Positions 8,836-17,950 are shown, numbered from the stretch's first letter. The stretch: DNA of 64,000 nucleotides from Caballeronia insecticola (GCF_000402035.1 NC_021289.1:248001-312000), one strand, 5' to 3'. A program made the numbers and translations. The notes: generated by a model not told the origin, from the letters alone.

Positions 8836-9732
8836 ATGAGCAATATTCGCTTCCTGCGCACGTTCATCGCCGTCGCGCGTTATGGGTCGTTCGCGGCGGC
8901 GGCCGAGAAGGTCGCGCTGACGCAAGCCGCCGTCAGCATGCAAATGCAATCGCTCGAAGACGACCTGAAGCGCCCGCTGTTCGACCGCGTCGGCCGCACC
9001 AACCGGCTGACGAGCATCGGCAAGCAGGTGTTGCCGCAGGCGGAGCGCATCGTCGCGCTGTACGACAGCATGCGGCTCACCGGCCTCGACGACGAGATCG
9101 CCGGCTCGGTTGCCATCGGTGCGGTCGATTCGGCGATGGGCGCGCTCGCGTCCGTCGTCACGGAGTTGAAAGGTCAGTACCCTCGGCTCGATGTGCGCCT
9201 CTTCACGGGCAAGGCGCTCGCGCTCGCGCCGCAGGTCGAGGCGGGCGAAATCGATGCGGCGGTGATCGTCGAAATGGCGGGCAAGACGCCCGCGAGCCTC
9301 AACTGGACCGAGCTTTATTCGGAACCGCTGGTCGCGATCGGCTCGCCGCGCAGCGCGCCCGCGAGCGCCGCCGAGATGCTCGCGAGCCGTCCGTTTCTGC
9401 GCTTCGATCGCGCGCAGCGCACCGGCGCGTTGATCGAGCGGGCACTGAAGCACAACCGGCTCGCGGTGAACGAGTTTCTCGAACTGAACTCGCTTGAAGT
9501 GATCGTCGAACTCGTGCGGCAGGACGCGGGCGTGTCCGTCGTGCCCTTGCTCGAATACGGTTCGTGGGCGAGCGATCCGGCGCTGCGCGTGCTGCCGCTC
9601 GCGAAGAACACGCCGCGGCGCGTGGTCGGCATGCTCGAGCGCAAGATTCACGATCGCCATGCGGTGATGCGTGTCGTGCAGGAACGAATCCGCGTGCGCT
9701 CGCACGAGATCGCAACGCCGCGCAAGCCATAA
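8836..9732 (+). CDS. LysR-family transcriptional regulator
   Basis: A 298-residue LTTR. The N-terminal winged helix (about 1-60) is typical: FLRTFIAVARYGSFAAAAEKVALTQAAVSMQMQSLE, followed by a linker helix and a periplasmic-binding-like effector domain from about residue 90. It is divergent from the MHS transporter and 116 bases ahead of the amidohydrolase on its own strand. It probably controls uptake and hydrolysis of one substrate class. The effector is unknown. Confidence 0.93.
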   Translation: MSNIRFLRTFIAVARYGSFAAAAEKVALTQAAVSMQMQSLEDDLKRPLFDRVGRTNRLTSIGKQVLPQAERIVALYDSMRLTGLDDEIAGSVAIGAVDSAMGALASVVTELKGQYPRLDVRLFTGKALALAPQVEAGEIDAAVIVEMAGKTPASLNWTELYSEPLVAIGSPRSAPASAAEMLASRPFLRFDRAQRTGALIERALKHNRLAVNEFLELNSLEVIVELVRQDAGVSVVPLLEYGSWASDPALRVLPLAKNTPRRVVGMLERKIHDRHAVMRVVQERIRVRSHEIATPRKP

Positions 9733-9848
9733 AGCTCGGGCGTCCCTTAACGTTTCCTTAAGTCACGGACAAGAAATATCAGCTTTCCCTGTGAATTCCG
9801 GCCATCGACAATGCTTCCGGTCTATTCACTATTCACATCGAGGAAAGC

Positions 9849-11042
9849 ATGTCGATCATTCCCGAGATTGCTCGGTCGCACGACGAGATTCAGGCCATTC
9901 GCCGCGATATCCACGCCCATCCCGAACTTCGCTACGAAGAAGCGCGCACCGCCGAACTGGTCGCGCGAAAGCTCGAAGAATGGGATATCGAAGTGACGTG
10001 CGGGCTTGGCAAGACGGGCGTCGTCGGCGTGCTGAAAAAAGGCACGAGTACGCGCGCGATCGGTCTGCGCGCCGACATGGATGCGCTGCCGATTCCCGAA
10101 CTGAACACCTTCGCGCATGCATCGCGTCACGAGAACAAGATGCACGCATGCGGCCACGACGGCCACACCGCGATGCTGCTCGGCGCCGCGCAATATCTCG
10201 CGAAGCATCGCGACTTCGACGGCACGATCGTCTTCATCTTTCAGCCCGCGGAAGAGGGCGGCGGCGGCGCGAAGGCGATGATCGAAGACGGCTTGTTCGA
10301 GCGCTTTCCCGTCGATGCCGTGTTCGCGCTGCACAACTGGCCGGGCATGCCGGCGGGCGAATTCGGCGCGCGCGTCGGGGCGACGCAGGCATCGAGCAAC
10401 GAGTTCGAGATACGTATCGAAGGCGTGGGCGCGCATGCCGCGATTCCGCACGATGGCGTCGATCCGGTGTTCACCGCGTTGCAGATCGGCATGGGCTTGC
10501 AGAGCATCGTGACGCGCAACAAGCGGCCGATCGACGCCGCCGTGCTTTCCATCACGCAGATGCAGGCGGGCCACGCCGTCAACGCGATTCCGACGACCGC
10601 CACACTCGGCGGCACGGTGCGCACGTTTTCCGTCGATGTGCTCGATCTGATCGAGACGCGCATGAAGGAGATCGTCGCGGCGACGGCGGCGGCGTATCGC
10701 TGCAAGGCCGAAGTCAGTTTCGTGCGCAACTATCCGCCGACGGTGAACACCGAAGCCGAGACGCACTTCGCGCTGGGCGTGATGCAGGATGTCGTCGGCG
10801 CGGCGAAGGTGAACACGAACGTCGATCCGACGATGGGCGCGGAAGACTTCTCGTACATGCTGCTCGAGCGGCCGGGCTGCTATGGGTATATCGGCAACGG
10901 ACTGGGCGCGCATCGCGAGCATGGGCATGGCATCGGGCCGTGCATGCTGCACAACAGCAGCTACGATTTCAACGACGAACTGTTGCCGCTCGGCGCCACG
11001 TACTGGGTGCGGCTCGTCGAAAAATTTCTCGCGCGCGCCTGA
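9849..11042 (+). CDS. M20-family amidohydrolase (hippurate hydrolase / N-acyl amino acid hydrolase type)
   Basis: A 397-residue metal-dependent amidohydrolase of the M20D (HipO/AbgA-like) group that removes acyl groups from N-acylated amino acids. Visible landmarks are RRDIHAHPELRYEE, LRADMDALPIPE (metal/catalytic Asp), NKMHACGHDGHTAMLLGAA (metal-binding Cys and His), FQPAEEGGGGAKAMIEDG (Glu pair), VGAHAAIPHDGVDP and the C-terminal MGAEDFSYML. Start at the ATG behind GAGGAAAGC. The DUF2817 peptidase follows after nine bases and is probably cotranscribed. Confidence 0.93.
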   Translation: MSIIPEIARSHDEIQAIRRDIHAHPELRYEEARTAELVARKLEEWDIEVTCGLGKTGVVGVLKKGTSTRAIGLRADMDALPIPELNTFAHASRHENKMHACGHDGHTAMLLGAAQYLAKHRDFDGTIVFIFQPAEEGGGGAKAMIEDGLFERFPVDAVFALHNWPGMPAGEFGARVGATQASSNEFEIRIEGVGAHAAIPHDGVDPVFTALQIGMGLQSIVTRNKRPIDAAVLSITQMQAGHAVNAIPTTATLGGTVRTFSVDVLDLIETRMKEIVAATAAAYRCKAEVSFVRNYPPTVNTEAETHFALGVMQDVVGAAKVNTNVDPTMGAEDFSYMLLERPGCYGYIGNGLGAHREHGHGIGPCMLHNSSYDFNDELLPLGATYWVRLVEKFLARA

Positions 11043-11051
11043 GGGGACGAC

Positions 11052-12119
11052 ATGTTTTCATCGACTTATCGCGAGGCGCGCCAGCACTTTCTCGACGCCG
11101 CCGCCGAGCGCGCTTTTGCCGTCGATACGCGCGTGCTGAACGGCGTGACGGGACTCGAAGGCGAGACGCTTGCGACCGATGTCGTGCGTATCGGTCCCGC
11201 CGATGCGAAGCGTCTGCTCGTGCTCACATCCGCGACGCATGGCGTCGAAGGCTTTTGCGGCTCGGGCGCGCAGATCGCGTTGCTGCGCGACGAAGCGCTT
11301 GCCGCGCAATTGGACAAGCTCGGCGTCGCGATGCTGCTGGTTCACGCGATCAACCCGTACGGCTTTTCGTATCTGAGCCGCACGACGGAAGGCAACGTCG
11401 ATCTGAACCGCAACAGCGTGGACTTCGACCAGCCCTTGCCGCAGAACCTGGCCTATGCAGAATTGCACGACGTGCTGATTCCCGCGAGCTGGCCGCCCGA
11501 CGATGCGAATGTCGCGGCCATTCGCGCGTATATCGATGCGCGCGGTCAATGGGCGTATCAGCAAGCGGTGACGACCGGACAATACACGCATGCGCAGGGC
11601 ATGTTCTACGGTGGCGCGGAAACCGCGTGGAGCACACGCACGATGCGCGCGCTGCTTGCGGAATACGGCGAGCCTTGCACGGCGATCGGCTGGATCGACT
11701 TTCATACGGGACTCGGGCCGAGCGGCTTCGGCGCGAAGATCTGCGTGGGCGATGTGCCGCGCGCGCGGCGCTGGTGGGGCGCGGACGTGACGAGTCCGTC
11801 GGATGGCACGTCGATCGCGGCGGATGTCGCCGGGCCGTTGCTCGATACGCTGCGGCAGACGTGCCCGCATTCGGCGAACGCGGCGATTGCGATCGAGTAC
11901 GGCACCGTGCCGCTCACCGACATGCTCGACATGCTGCGCGCGGATGTCTGGGTGCGGCATCATCCGGACGCGCCGGATGCGCTCAAGACCGCAATTCGCA
12001 AGCAGATTCGCGCAGCCTTTTTTATCGATGACGATGTGTGGCGCGGGATGGTCGTCGGGCAGGCGCGTGCGGCGGTGTTGCAGGGGGTTTATGGTTTGTC
12101 GCGGGAAGGGGGCGTGTAG
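11052..12119 (+). CDS. DUF2817 zinc carboxypeptidase-like protein
   Basis: A 355-residue member of DUF2817, related to M14 zinc carboxypeptidases. Metal and substrate landmarks are TSATHGVEGFCGSGAQ (first zinc His and Glu), HAINPYGFSYLSRTTEGNVDLNRNSVDF (the NR-type substrate motif) and IGWIDFHTGLGPSGFG (third metal His). There is no signal peptide, so it acts in the cytosol. GAGGGGACGAC precedes the ATG. Placement after an N-acyl amino acid hydrolase suggests the two act in turn on a small peptide or conjugate. Confidence 0.88.
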   Translation: MFSSTYREARQHFLDAAAERAFAVDTRVLNGVTGLEGETLATDVVRIGPADAKRLLVLTSATHGVEGFCGSGAQIALLRDEALAAQLDKLGVAMLLVHAINPYGFSYLSRTTEGNVDLNRNSVDFDQPLPQNLAYAELHDVLIPASWPPDDANVAAIRAYIDARGQWAYQQAVTTGQYTHAQGMFYGGAETAWSTRTMRALLAEYGEPCTAIGWIDFHTGLGPSGFGAKICVGDVPRARRWWGADVTSPSDGTSIAADVAGPLLDTLRQTCPHSANAAIAIEYGTVPLTDMLDMLRADVWVRHHPDAPDALKTAIRKQIRAAFFIDDDVWRGMVVGQARAAVLQGVYGLSREGGV

Positions 12120-12253
12120 CCCGCGCCAGACACTCCTTAACTTTCACTCGTCGCGAATGCAAAGGGCCGCTTTTCGCGCGGCTCGAGCAAGACCATTTTC
12201 GACCAGGATCCGGCGACCGTTCGAAGTCAGGGTTCGGTTCAGGATCTTGTCGA

Positions 12254-12418
12254 TTGTCTGCGGCTTCCGGCCCCGAGCCGTTCGAAGCCCAGGCGATTCC
12301 CACTTCCTCGGCACTGCTCGAACTGCAACGCTACAAGGCGTTTCTCGCAGAACGGCGCACAAGAATCGCGGCCAGACTCAACGAATTCCTCGGCACTCAA
12401 CGTGAACCCAGAAGTTGA
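12254..12418 (+). CDS. Small hypothetical protein, TTG start (tentative)
   Basis: A 54-residue ORF with a TTG start and AGGA eight bases upstream. The C-terminal half (LLELQRYKAFLAERRTRIAARLNEFLG) looks like a genuine amphipathic helix pair rather than frame noise. The N-terminal part is Ala/Pro-rich. No family recognised. The unusual start and short length keep confidence low. Confidence 0.3.
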   Translation: MSAASGPEPFEAQAIPTSSALLELQRYKAFLAERRTRIAARLNEFLGTQREPRS

Positions 12419-12602
12419 CGGCCTGGATCGCTGTTCTCTTCCCGCAGCGGCGGGTTCAGTCTGAATAGTCCCGCCTTTCAATCAATCTTTGCAAACCCGC
12501 TTAAGTTTTTTGCAGTTCGATATTGCTTCGTAAAGCCAAGCACATAAGAATCTGGCGACGCTATCCAATCGCGAGCATTAAAGCGTCAGTCATCTTCTTT
12601 GC

Positions 12603-12619
12603 CGGGCCGCTTCGGCCCG
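12603..12619 (+). other. GC-rich hairpin in the leader of the 40-residue secreted protein
   Basis: A perfect seven-base stem, CGGGCCG/CGGCCCG with a CTT loop, ends 20 bases before the ATG at 12640 and ten bases before its GGAG. There is no T-tract on the plus strand, so it is not a normal terminator for plus-strand transcription. It could be a leader structure or the remains of a terminator. Confidence 0.35.
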
Positions 12620-12639
12620 CATCCGGTTTGGAGCAACAC

Positions 12640-12762
12640 ATGCAACACATTTCCCGCTTTGTCCGAATCGTCTCGACGACAGCCACCGCTGGCGTCGCGC
12701 TCGCGTTTCTCGCCGTGGCGCAAGCGCGCCCGTCGCCAGCCCGGCTCAAGTCGCAAGCGTGA
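12640..12762 (+). CDS. Short exported peptide, 40 residues
   Basis: ATG seven bases after GGAG. The peptide starts HISRFVRIVSTTATAGVALA, followed by FLAVAQARPSPARLKSQA, which is a standard Sec signal sequence with a possible cleavage after AQA and a mature tail of only about 13 residues. No family recognised. It may be a leader peptide for the DUF4019 gene 65 bases downstream, or a truncated gene. Confidence 0.45.
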   Translation: MQHISRFVRIVSTTATAGVALAFLAVAQARPSPARLKSQA

Positions 12763-12826
12763 TGGCGACACATCTTTCGTGCAGCAACTGAATCGCAGAT
12801 CCGCAGAACTCCACGTCGCCCGCACC

Positions 12827-13336
12827 ATGAAAGCACGCATCAAACTCTCGCTTGGCATTTTCCTGTTGACGTCGTTCGGCATCGCGAGCTACGCGCAGCA
12901 GCCGGGCTCGCCCGTTCCGCCATCGGTTCAACCCGCCGCGCCGCGCGGCCTGACCAAAGAACAGCAAGCCGCGCTGGACAAAATGGATGAGGACATCGGT
13001 CAGATCGCACTTACGATCGTGAAGTCGATCGATCAGGGCAAGGCGCCCCAAGTGTGGGATGCCGCTTCGCCCATCGCCAAAGGCATCATTTCGCGCGATG
13101 CCTTCGTGCAAAAGGTGTCGCACGATCGCGCGGTGCTCGGCGAGCCCGGCATGCGCATGCCAATGGGCATCCGGCATTTTCGCTATCAGAGCACCGGCAA
13201 TCTGCCCGCGGGCGCCTACATCAACGTGACATTCGAAACGCAATTCGCTCAGGCGAAGCAGTCGGCGCTCGAATTGGTGACGTTCTTCCTCGACTCCGAC
13301 AACATCTGGCGCTTCGCCGGATATTCCGTGCGTTGA
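12827..13336 (+). CDS. DUF4019-type exported protein
   Basis: 169 residues. The first 24 (MKARIKLSLGIFLLTSFGIASYAQ) form a signal peptide ending at AYAQ. A proline-rich linker follows, then a domain like DUF4019: a long helix (KIALTIV-like region about 60-75), VWDAASPIAKGIISRDAFVQKV and a C-terminal strand pair ending DNIWRFAGYSVR. Such domains are thought to sit in the periplasm; function unknown. I start at 12827 because that gives an intact signal peptide. Longer in-frame starts do not. Confidence 0.72.
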   Translation: MKARIKLSLGIFLLTSFGIASYAQQPGSPVPPSVQPAAPRGLTKEQQAALDKMDEDIGQIALTIVKSIDQGKAPQVWDAASPIAKGIISRDAFVQKVSHDRAVLGEPGMRMPMGIRHFRYQSTGNLPAGAYINVTFETQFAQAKQSALELVTFFLDSDNIWRFAGYSVR

Positions 13337-13357
13337 GCAGCTGAGCGGCCACGCGCG

Positions 13358-13666
13358 TCACATGTTCGTGTAAGACGCGCACCAGCCGCGTCCGGCTACC
13401 AGCTTGTCGCCGAAGAGCGTGCAGCCGCCCCAGGGGTCCGTCGACTTGCCCGAGAACAGCGAGCAGTTGGCGCAGGTCTGCCCCGCGGAATAATTCGAAT
13501 ACTTCGCCTTGTCGACCTTGGCTGCATCTTCCCGATAGCCGACGGCGACCGCCGCCGGATCGGATTCGCTCAAGTGCGACGCGTCGGCGCCGGCGCGTGA
13601 AAGCCAGAGCGACGAACTCATGCCGACGCTGAGAATCATGAAACTGCGGCGGGATATGTTTTTCAT
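13358..13666 (-). CDS. High-potential iron-sulfur protein (HiPIP)
   Basis: A 102-residue periplasmic electron carrier. The N-terminus has a twin-arginine-type signal (ISRRSFMILSVG), expected because HiPIPs are exported with the 4Fe-4S cluster in place. Four cysteines in the family pattern bind the cluster: C65, C68, C82 and C96 (CANC, GGC, GWC). Start at the ATG ending 13666. No redox partner gene lies next to it. Confidence 0.92.
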   Translation of the reverse strand: MKNISRRSFMILSVGMSSSLWLSRAGADASHLSESDPAAVAVGYREDAAKVDKAKYSNYSAGQTCANCSLFSGKSTDPWGGCTLFGDKLVAGRGWCASYTNM

Positions 13667-14016
13667 CGGTTTTTCATCCTGAACCGTCGTTGTGTCTGTG
13701 GGGATCGCGTTCGCGCGCGTGGCGCTCGACATGGCGCATCAGCGAGACGATACGCCGGCGCGGCGTTTCGCGCGCTTCACGCGTTTCGCCCATTTCGCTC
13801 GCGCGGACAAATATTCGCGAATCGAACGGGCGGTCGGTTTTCATCGCGCGCCTTTTCGCCATTCTCCTTCAACGTGCGGACAACGTCGTTCATTCCCTGT
13901 CGCTAAACCTTTGCGCGCGCGTGCCGTAAATCAGGCCAGATGGTAGTCAGACAGTTGCAATCGTGTGAATCACCCCGCGGCGCCCTGGCCGCGGCTCAAT
14001 TCGAAGGAGAACGACC
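13667..14016. other. Gap between the HiPIP and a small membrane protein
   Basis: 350 bases. One minus-strand frame (13674-13844, 56 residues, Arg-rich, starting MKTDRPFDSRIFVRA) ends eight bases before the HiPIP ATG and could be translationally coupled to it, but it has no ribosome-binding site and no recognisable domain. Nothing else is convincing here. Confidence 0.25.
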
Positions 14017-14136
14017 GTGAGTGAAATGGATTGGATGATGGCGGGCTTGTATCTGGCGGCGCTCGTCGGCGGAACGCTCATCATGAGCGTGCTGGCGCGC
14101 CGCAGCTTGAGCCGCGTGGAGGATCGCGGACATTGA
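14017..14136 (+). CDS. 39-residue single-span membrane protein, GTG start
   Basis: GTG start six bases after AAGGAGA, a strong ribosome site. The peptide has an acidic start (SEMDWMMAG), one hydrophobic helix (LYLAALVGGTLIMSVLA) and a basic cytoplasmic tail (RRSLSRVEDRGH). No family recognised. The ribosome site and membrane topology make a real gene likely. Confidence 0.5.
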   Translation: MSEMDWMMAGLYLAALVGGTLIMSVLARRSLSRVEDRGH

Positions 14137-14237
14137 CTTCATCGCGCGGCGCTGAATCAGCGCCCAAACAAACGCGCGCCGGGAAGCCGACCCTTGAGCC
14201 GACCGCCCGGCGCGCGCAAAAGCGCCTGCCTGATGCG

Positions 14238-14375
14238 TCAGTGGAACAGCTTCATCGCTTGCGTCAGCGTATTCGTCACGCCCCAGGCGAGCGGAATCAG
14301 CACATAGGCCCAGAACAGCACCAGCAGTCCCTTGTTCGACGAACCGCCTTCCTGAGTATCGATACGGGTATTCAT
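14238..14375 (-). CDS. One-helix small partner of an OFA-type MFS transporter
   Basis: A 45-residue protein with polar N-terminus (NTRIDTQEGGSSNKG), one helix (LLVLFWAYVLIPLAWGVTNTL) and a short TQAMKLFH tail. It lies 22 bases after the OFA transporter stop on the same strand, with AGGAGATCCGCA before its ATG. Small proteins of this kind accompany many OFA transporters and are annotated as transporter small subunits. I infer the same role from position and helix content. Confidence 0.72.
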   Translation of the reverse strand: MNTRIDTQEGGSSNKGLLVLFWAYVLIPLAWGVTNTLTQAMKLFH

Positions 14376-14397
14376 TGCGGATCTCCTCTTTTCAATC

Positions 14398-15795
14398 TCA
14401 GTTGGCCGTCTGCGCCGACATGTTCATGTGATGCTTCTCGTGCACGCGCGACACGAGCAGGTTGCAGACGAAGCCGATCACGAGCAGGCCCGCCATGATG
14501 TGCAGCGTCATCGTATAGGCATCCGCGCCCACGACGCCGTGCGCCACCTGATACGCGCGCACGTAGTTGACGAGCACCGGACCCGCGATGCCCGCCGCAG
14601 CCCACGCAGTCAGAAGCCGGCCGTGAATGCCGCCGACGAACGCCGTGCCGAACATGTCCGCGAGATATGCGGGAATGGTCGCGAAGCCGCCGCCGTACAT
14701 CGACAGAATCACGCCGTAGGCAAGCACGAACAAGGCGATGTTGCCCGAGCCCGCGAATTGCGGCACGAGGAAGTACAGCACCGCGCCCAGCACGAAGAAC
14801 GCGAAATACGTGTTCTTCCGGCCGATCCAGTCCGATGCCGACGCCCACACGAAGCGTCCGCCCATGTTGAACAGCGACAGCAGCCCGACGAAGCCCGCCG
14901 CGGCGCCCGCCGTGATCGATGCCTTGAAGCTTTCCTGGATCATCACCGAAGCCTGGCCGAGGACGCCGATGCCCGCCGTCACGTTCAGGAACAGCACGAG
15001 CCACAGCAGATAGAACTGCGGCGTCTTGAGCGCCTGATCGATGTGCACGTGATTCTTCGTGATCATCTTTTTGGCGGTCGTGGGCGGCGTCCAGCCGGCG
15101 GGCTTCCAGTCGGCCGGCGGAATGCGGATCGCAAAGGCGCCGATCGTCATCGAGATGAAGTAGAGCACGCCGAGCACGAGGAACGTCTCGGCGACGCCTG
15201 CGCTCGTCGCGCTCTTGAAGTGGTTCATCAGCGCGACGGAGCCGGGCGCCGCGATCATCGCGCCGCCGCCGAAGCCCATGATCGCCATGCCGGTCGCCAT
15301 GCCGCGGCGGTCCGGGAACCAGCGGATCAGCGTCGAGACCGGCGACACATAGCCGAGCCCCAGCCCGATGCCGCCGATCACGCCATAGCCGAGATACAGC
15401 AGCGCGATCTGATGCCAATACACGCCGAGCGCCGAGACCAGAAAGCCGCCGCCGAAGCAGCAGGCCGCGGTGAACATCGTGCGTCGCGGGCCGACTTTTT
15501 CGAGCCACTTGCCGGCGAACGCCGCGGACAGGCCGAGAAACACGATCGCCAGCGAGAAAATCCAGCCGAGCGTGGTGAGCGACCAGTCGTCCGGCGCGGA
15601 CTGCGTGATGCCGATAATCCTCGTGAGCGGCGCATTGAACACCGAGAACGCATAGGCCTGTCCGATACACAAGTGAACAGCCAGCGCGGCGGGCGGCACC
15701 ATCCAGCGCGAGAACCCGGGCCGGGCGATGGTTGCCTCTTTCGAGAAGAAGCTTGTCGGGCCGTGCGCGGCCCCTTGTTTGATGGTGCTGTTCAT
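14398..15795 (-). CDS. OFA-family MFS transporter (oxalate/formate antiporter-like)
   Basis: A 465-residue twelve-helix inner-membrane carrier. Family signs are the start FSRWMVPPAALAVHLCIGQAYAFSVFN, LGYGVIGGIGLGLGYVSPVSTLIRWFPDRRGMATGMAIMGFGGGAM between helices 4 and 5, and FVWASASDWIGRKNTYFAFF. OFA members exchange oxalate for formate or carry other carboxylates, so the substrate is not certain. The gene forms a two-gene unit with the small partner downstream. Confidence 0.87.
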   Translation of the reverse strand: MNSTIKQGAAHGPTSFFSKEATIARPGFSRWMVPPAALAVHLCIGQAYAFSVFNAPLTRIIGITQSAPDDWSLTTLGWIFSLAIVFLGLSAAFAGKWLEKVGPRRTMFTAACCFGGGFLVSALGVYWHQIALLYLGYGVIGGIGLGLGYVSPVSTLIRWFPDRRGMATGMAIMGFGGGAMIAAPGSVALMNHFKSATSAGVAETFLVLGVLYFISMTIGAFAIRIPPADWKPAGWTPPTTAKKMITKNHVHIDQALKTPQFYLLWLVLFLNVTAGIGVLGQASVMIQESFKASITAGAAAGFVGLLSLFNMGGRFVWASASDWIGRKNTYFAFFVLGAVLYFLVPQFAGSGNIALFVLAYGVILSMYGGGFATIPAYLADMFGTAFVGGIHGRLLTAWAAAGIAGPVLVNYVRAYQVAHGVVGADAYTMTLHIMAGLLVIGFVCNLLVSRVHEKHHMNMSAQTAN

Positions 15796-16153
15796 GGTGG
15801 TCTCCGTGGCGCGCTATGAATGCATGCGCGCGCTCGTCGTTGCTTGAAGCGCCTGCCCGGGGTCGCCGGTCAGCAGCCCGCCGTGGTTCATGCGTTCACC
15901 GATGCGGTCTGCATCGGGCGTTCGCAAGGCCATTTCGCGCGCCCAAACATGCGATCAAACGACATATAGGTGCGACGCTTTGCCACGGCTGGGCTCGAAC
16001 ATAGACAAGTGTGAAGGGCTTTGCAATATGAACACTCGTGCCATAAGCGTTTGCCCGCAGCATCGAAAGCGGTTCTTTGCGCGTTCTTGCCGCAACCTGC
16101 GCGCTTGGCCGGGCGAAGCGGCGCCGTATCGCATCGCTACAGCGCGACGCAGG

Positions 16154-16170
16154 TGTTCTGAATGTGAACA
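16154..16170. promoter_or_regulatory. Inverted repeat, candidate enhancer-binding protein site
   Basis: TGTTC-(7)-GAACA, a perfect 5-7-5 inverted repeat, lies about 100 bases upstream of the candidate sigma54 promoter. This is a normal distance for an AcoR/XylR-type activator site. No activator gene is in the window. Confidence 0.4.
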
Positions 16171-16261
16171 GTCGATGCGCACCTCGTGAAAACCCTGACG
16201 ATGTCGCGCGAAGCCGCACGCAGCGGGCGCGTGCAGCATGGCGACATCGCCGCCCGCACGA

Positions 16262-16277
16262 TGGCATGGAACTCGCA
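16262..16277 (+). promoter_or_regulatory. Candidate sigma54 promoter of acoD
   Basis: TGGCATGGAACTCGCA has the invariant GG and GC ten bases apart. It matches the -24/-12 consensus TGGCAC-N5-TTGCA except for two positions. It lies about 70 bases before the aldehyde dehydrogenase ATG. AcoD-type genes are known to be sigma54-dependent in Cupriavidus and Pseudomonas, which supports the assignment. Confidence 0.5.
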
Positions 16278-16346
16278 AACGAGAGCCACGGCGCCGGACA
16301 TCGTTGTGCCGGCCCGTTCATGTCGACATGCGAGGAGCACACACAA

Positions 16347-17867
16347 ATGAATCACGCAGAGATGCAGTTCCTGAGCACCGAGTACCCGTACAAGAAGCAA
16401 TACGGCAACTTCATCGGCGGCAAGTGGGTGCCGCCGGCGGGCGGTGAGTATTTCGACAACATCTCGCCGATCACCGGCGAACCCTTTACGTCGATTCCGC
16501 GTTCCCGCGACGCCGATATCGAAGCCGCGCTCGATGCGGCGCACGCCGCGAAGACGGCGTGGGGCAGGACTTCCGTCACGGATCGCGCGAATGTGCTGAT
16601 GAAGATCGCCGACCGCATGGAAGCCAACTTGCAGCGCCTCGCGGTGGCCGAGTCGATCGACAACGGCAAGCCGCTGCGCGAGACCATGGCCGCGGACATT
16701 CCGCTCGCGATCGATCACATGCGCTACTTCGCGAGCGCGGCGCGCGCGCAGGAAGGCGGGATTTCGGAGATCGATCACGATACCGTCGCCTATCACTTTC
16801 ATGAGCCGCTCGGTGTCGTCGGGCAGATCATTCCGTGGAATTTCCCGATTCTGATGGCGATCTGGAAACTCGCGCCCGCGCTCGCCGCCGGCAATTGCGT
16901 CGTGCTGAAGCCGGCCGAGCAGACGCCCGCGTCGATTCTCGTGCTGCTCGAAGTGATCGGCGACCTGTTGCCGCCGGGCGTGCTCAACGTCGTGAACGGC
17001 TTCGGGCTGGAGGCGGGCAAGCCGCTCGCGTCGAACAAGCGCATTGCGAAGATCGCGTTCACCGGCGAAACCACGACCGGCCGCCTGATCATGCAGTACG
17101 CGAGCCAGAACCTGATTCCCGTCACGCTCGAACTGGGCGGCAAGAGCCCGAACATCTTCTTCGCCGATGTGCTGAATGCCGACGACAGCTTCTTCGACAA
17201 AGCGCTCGAAGGCTTCACGATGTTCGCGCTGAATCAGGGCGAAGTGTGCACGTGTCCGTCGCGTGCGCTGGTCGAGGAATCGATCTACGAACGCTTCATG
17301 GAACGCGCGCTCAAGCGCGTCGCGGCAATCGCGCAGGGCCATCCGCTCGACAGCAAGACGATGATCGGCGCGCAGGCTTCGCACGAGCAACTGGAGAAGA
17401 TCCTGTCGTATATCGACCTCGGCAAGCAGGAAGGCGCCGAATGCCTCGCGGGCGGCGAGCGCAACGCGATGGATGGCGAACTGAAGAACGGTTACTACAT
17501 CAAGCCGACCGTGTTCAAAGGCCACAACAAGATGCGCATCTTCCAGGAGGAAATCTTCGGGCCGGTGCTCTCGGTGACGACCTTCAAGAACGAGGAAGAG
17601 GCGCTCAAAATCGCAAACGACACGCTGTATGGTCTGGGCGCGGGCGTATGGACGCGCGATGGTACGCGTGCGTATCGCTTCGGCCGCGCAATTCAGGCGG
17701 GCCGTGTGTGGACCAACTGCTATCACGCGTATCCGGCGCATGCGGCGTTCGGCGGCTACAAGCAATCGGGCATCGGACGCGAAAATCACAAGATGATGCT
17801 CGATCACTATCAGCAGACGAAGAACATGCTCGTCAGCTACAGCGACAAGCCGCTCGGCTTCTTCTGA
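16347..17867 (+). CDS. acoD: NAD-dependent aldehyde dehydrogenase, AcoD/ExaC type
   Basis: Oxidises acetaldehyde and similar short aldehydes to the acid. The 506 residues equal the length of the Cupriavidus AcoD group. Cofactor segment is [23 protein letters not shown]; the general-base glutamate is in [13 protein letters not shown]; the catalytic cysteine is in [11 protein letters not shown]; and the C-terminal [15 protein letters not shown] closes the site. GAGGAG precedes the ATG. The DUF779 gene follows after about 80 bases, a conserved pairing for this enzyme. Confidence 0.94.
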   Translation: MNHAEMQFLSTEYPYKKQYGNFIGGKWVPPAGGEYFDNISPITGEPFTSIPRSRDADIEAALDAAHAAKTAWGRTSVTDRANVLMKIADRMEANLQRLAVAESIDNGKPLRETMAADIPLAIDHMRYFASAARAQEGGISEIDHDTVAYHFHEPLGVVGQIIPWNFPILMAIWKLAPALAAGNCVVLKPAEQTPASILVLLEVIGDLLPPGVLNVVNGFGLEAGKPLASNKRIAKIAFTGETTTGRLIMQYASQNLIPVTLELGGKSPNIFFADVLNADDSFFDKALEGFTMFALNQGEVCTCPSRALVEESIYERFMERALKRVAAIAQGHPLDSKTMIGAQASHEQLEKILSYIDLGKQEGAECLAGGERNAMDGELKNGYYIKPTVFKGHNKMRIFQEEIFGPVLSVTTFKNEEEALKIANDTLYGLGAGVWTRDGTRAYRFGRAIQAGRVWTNCYHAYPAHAAFGGYKQSGIGRENHKMMLDHYQQTKNMLVSYSDKPLGFF

Positions 17868-17950
17868 TCCGGGCGCCTGACGACGCAACGAGCCGCTGTA
17901 TGCATGCGGCATGCATACAGCGGTGCACGTCATTTCAACATGGGGACGAC

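Larger units (their letters stand above)
15796..16346 (+). promoter_or_regulatory. Long upstream region of the aldehyde dehydrogenase gene
   Basis: 551 bases without a gene. It contains the candidate sigma54 element and the inverted repeat listed separately, and is richer in A/T around 16010-16040. The frames here are composition artefacts. Confidence 0.4.

Noticed and set aside
9671..12031. 786-codon plus-strand frame
   Set aside because: Out-of-frame shadow of the M20 hydrolase and DUF2817 genes; composition dominated by Arg/Ala/His.
13674..13844. 56-codon frame ending eight bases before the HiPIP
   Set aside because: Position suggests coupling but there is no ribosome site and no similarity I recognise; mentioned in the gap entry only.
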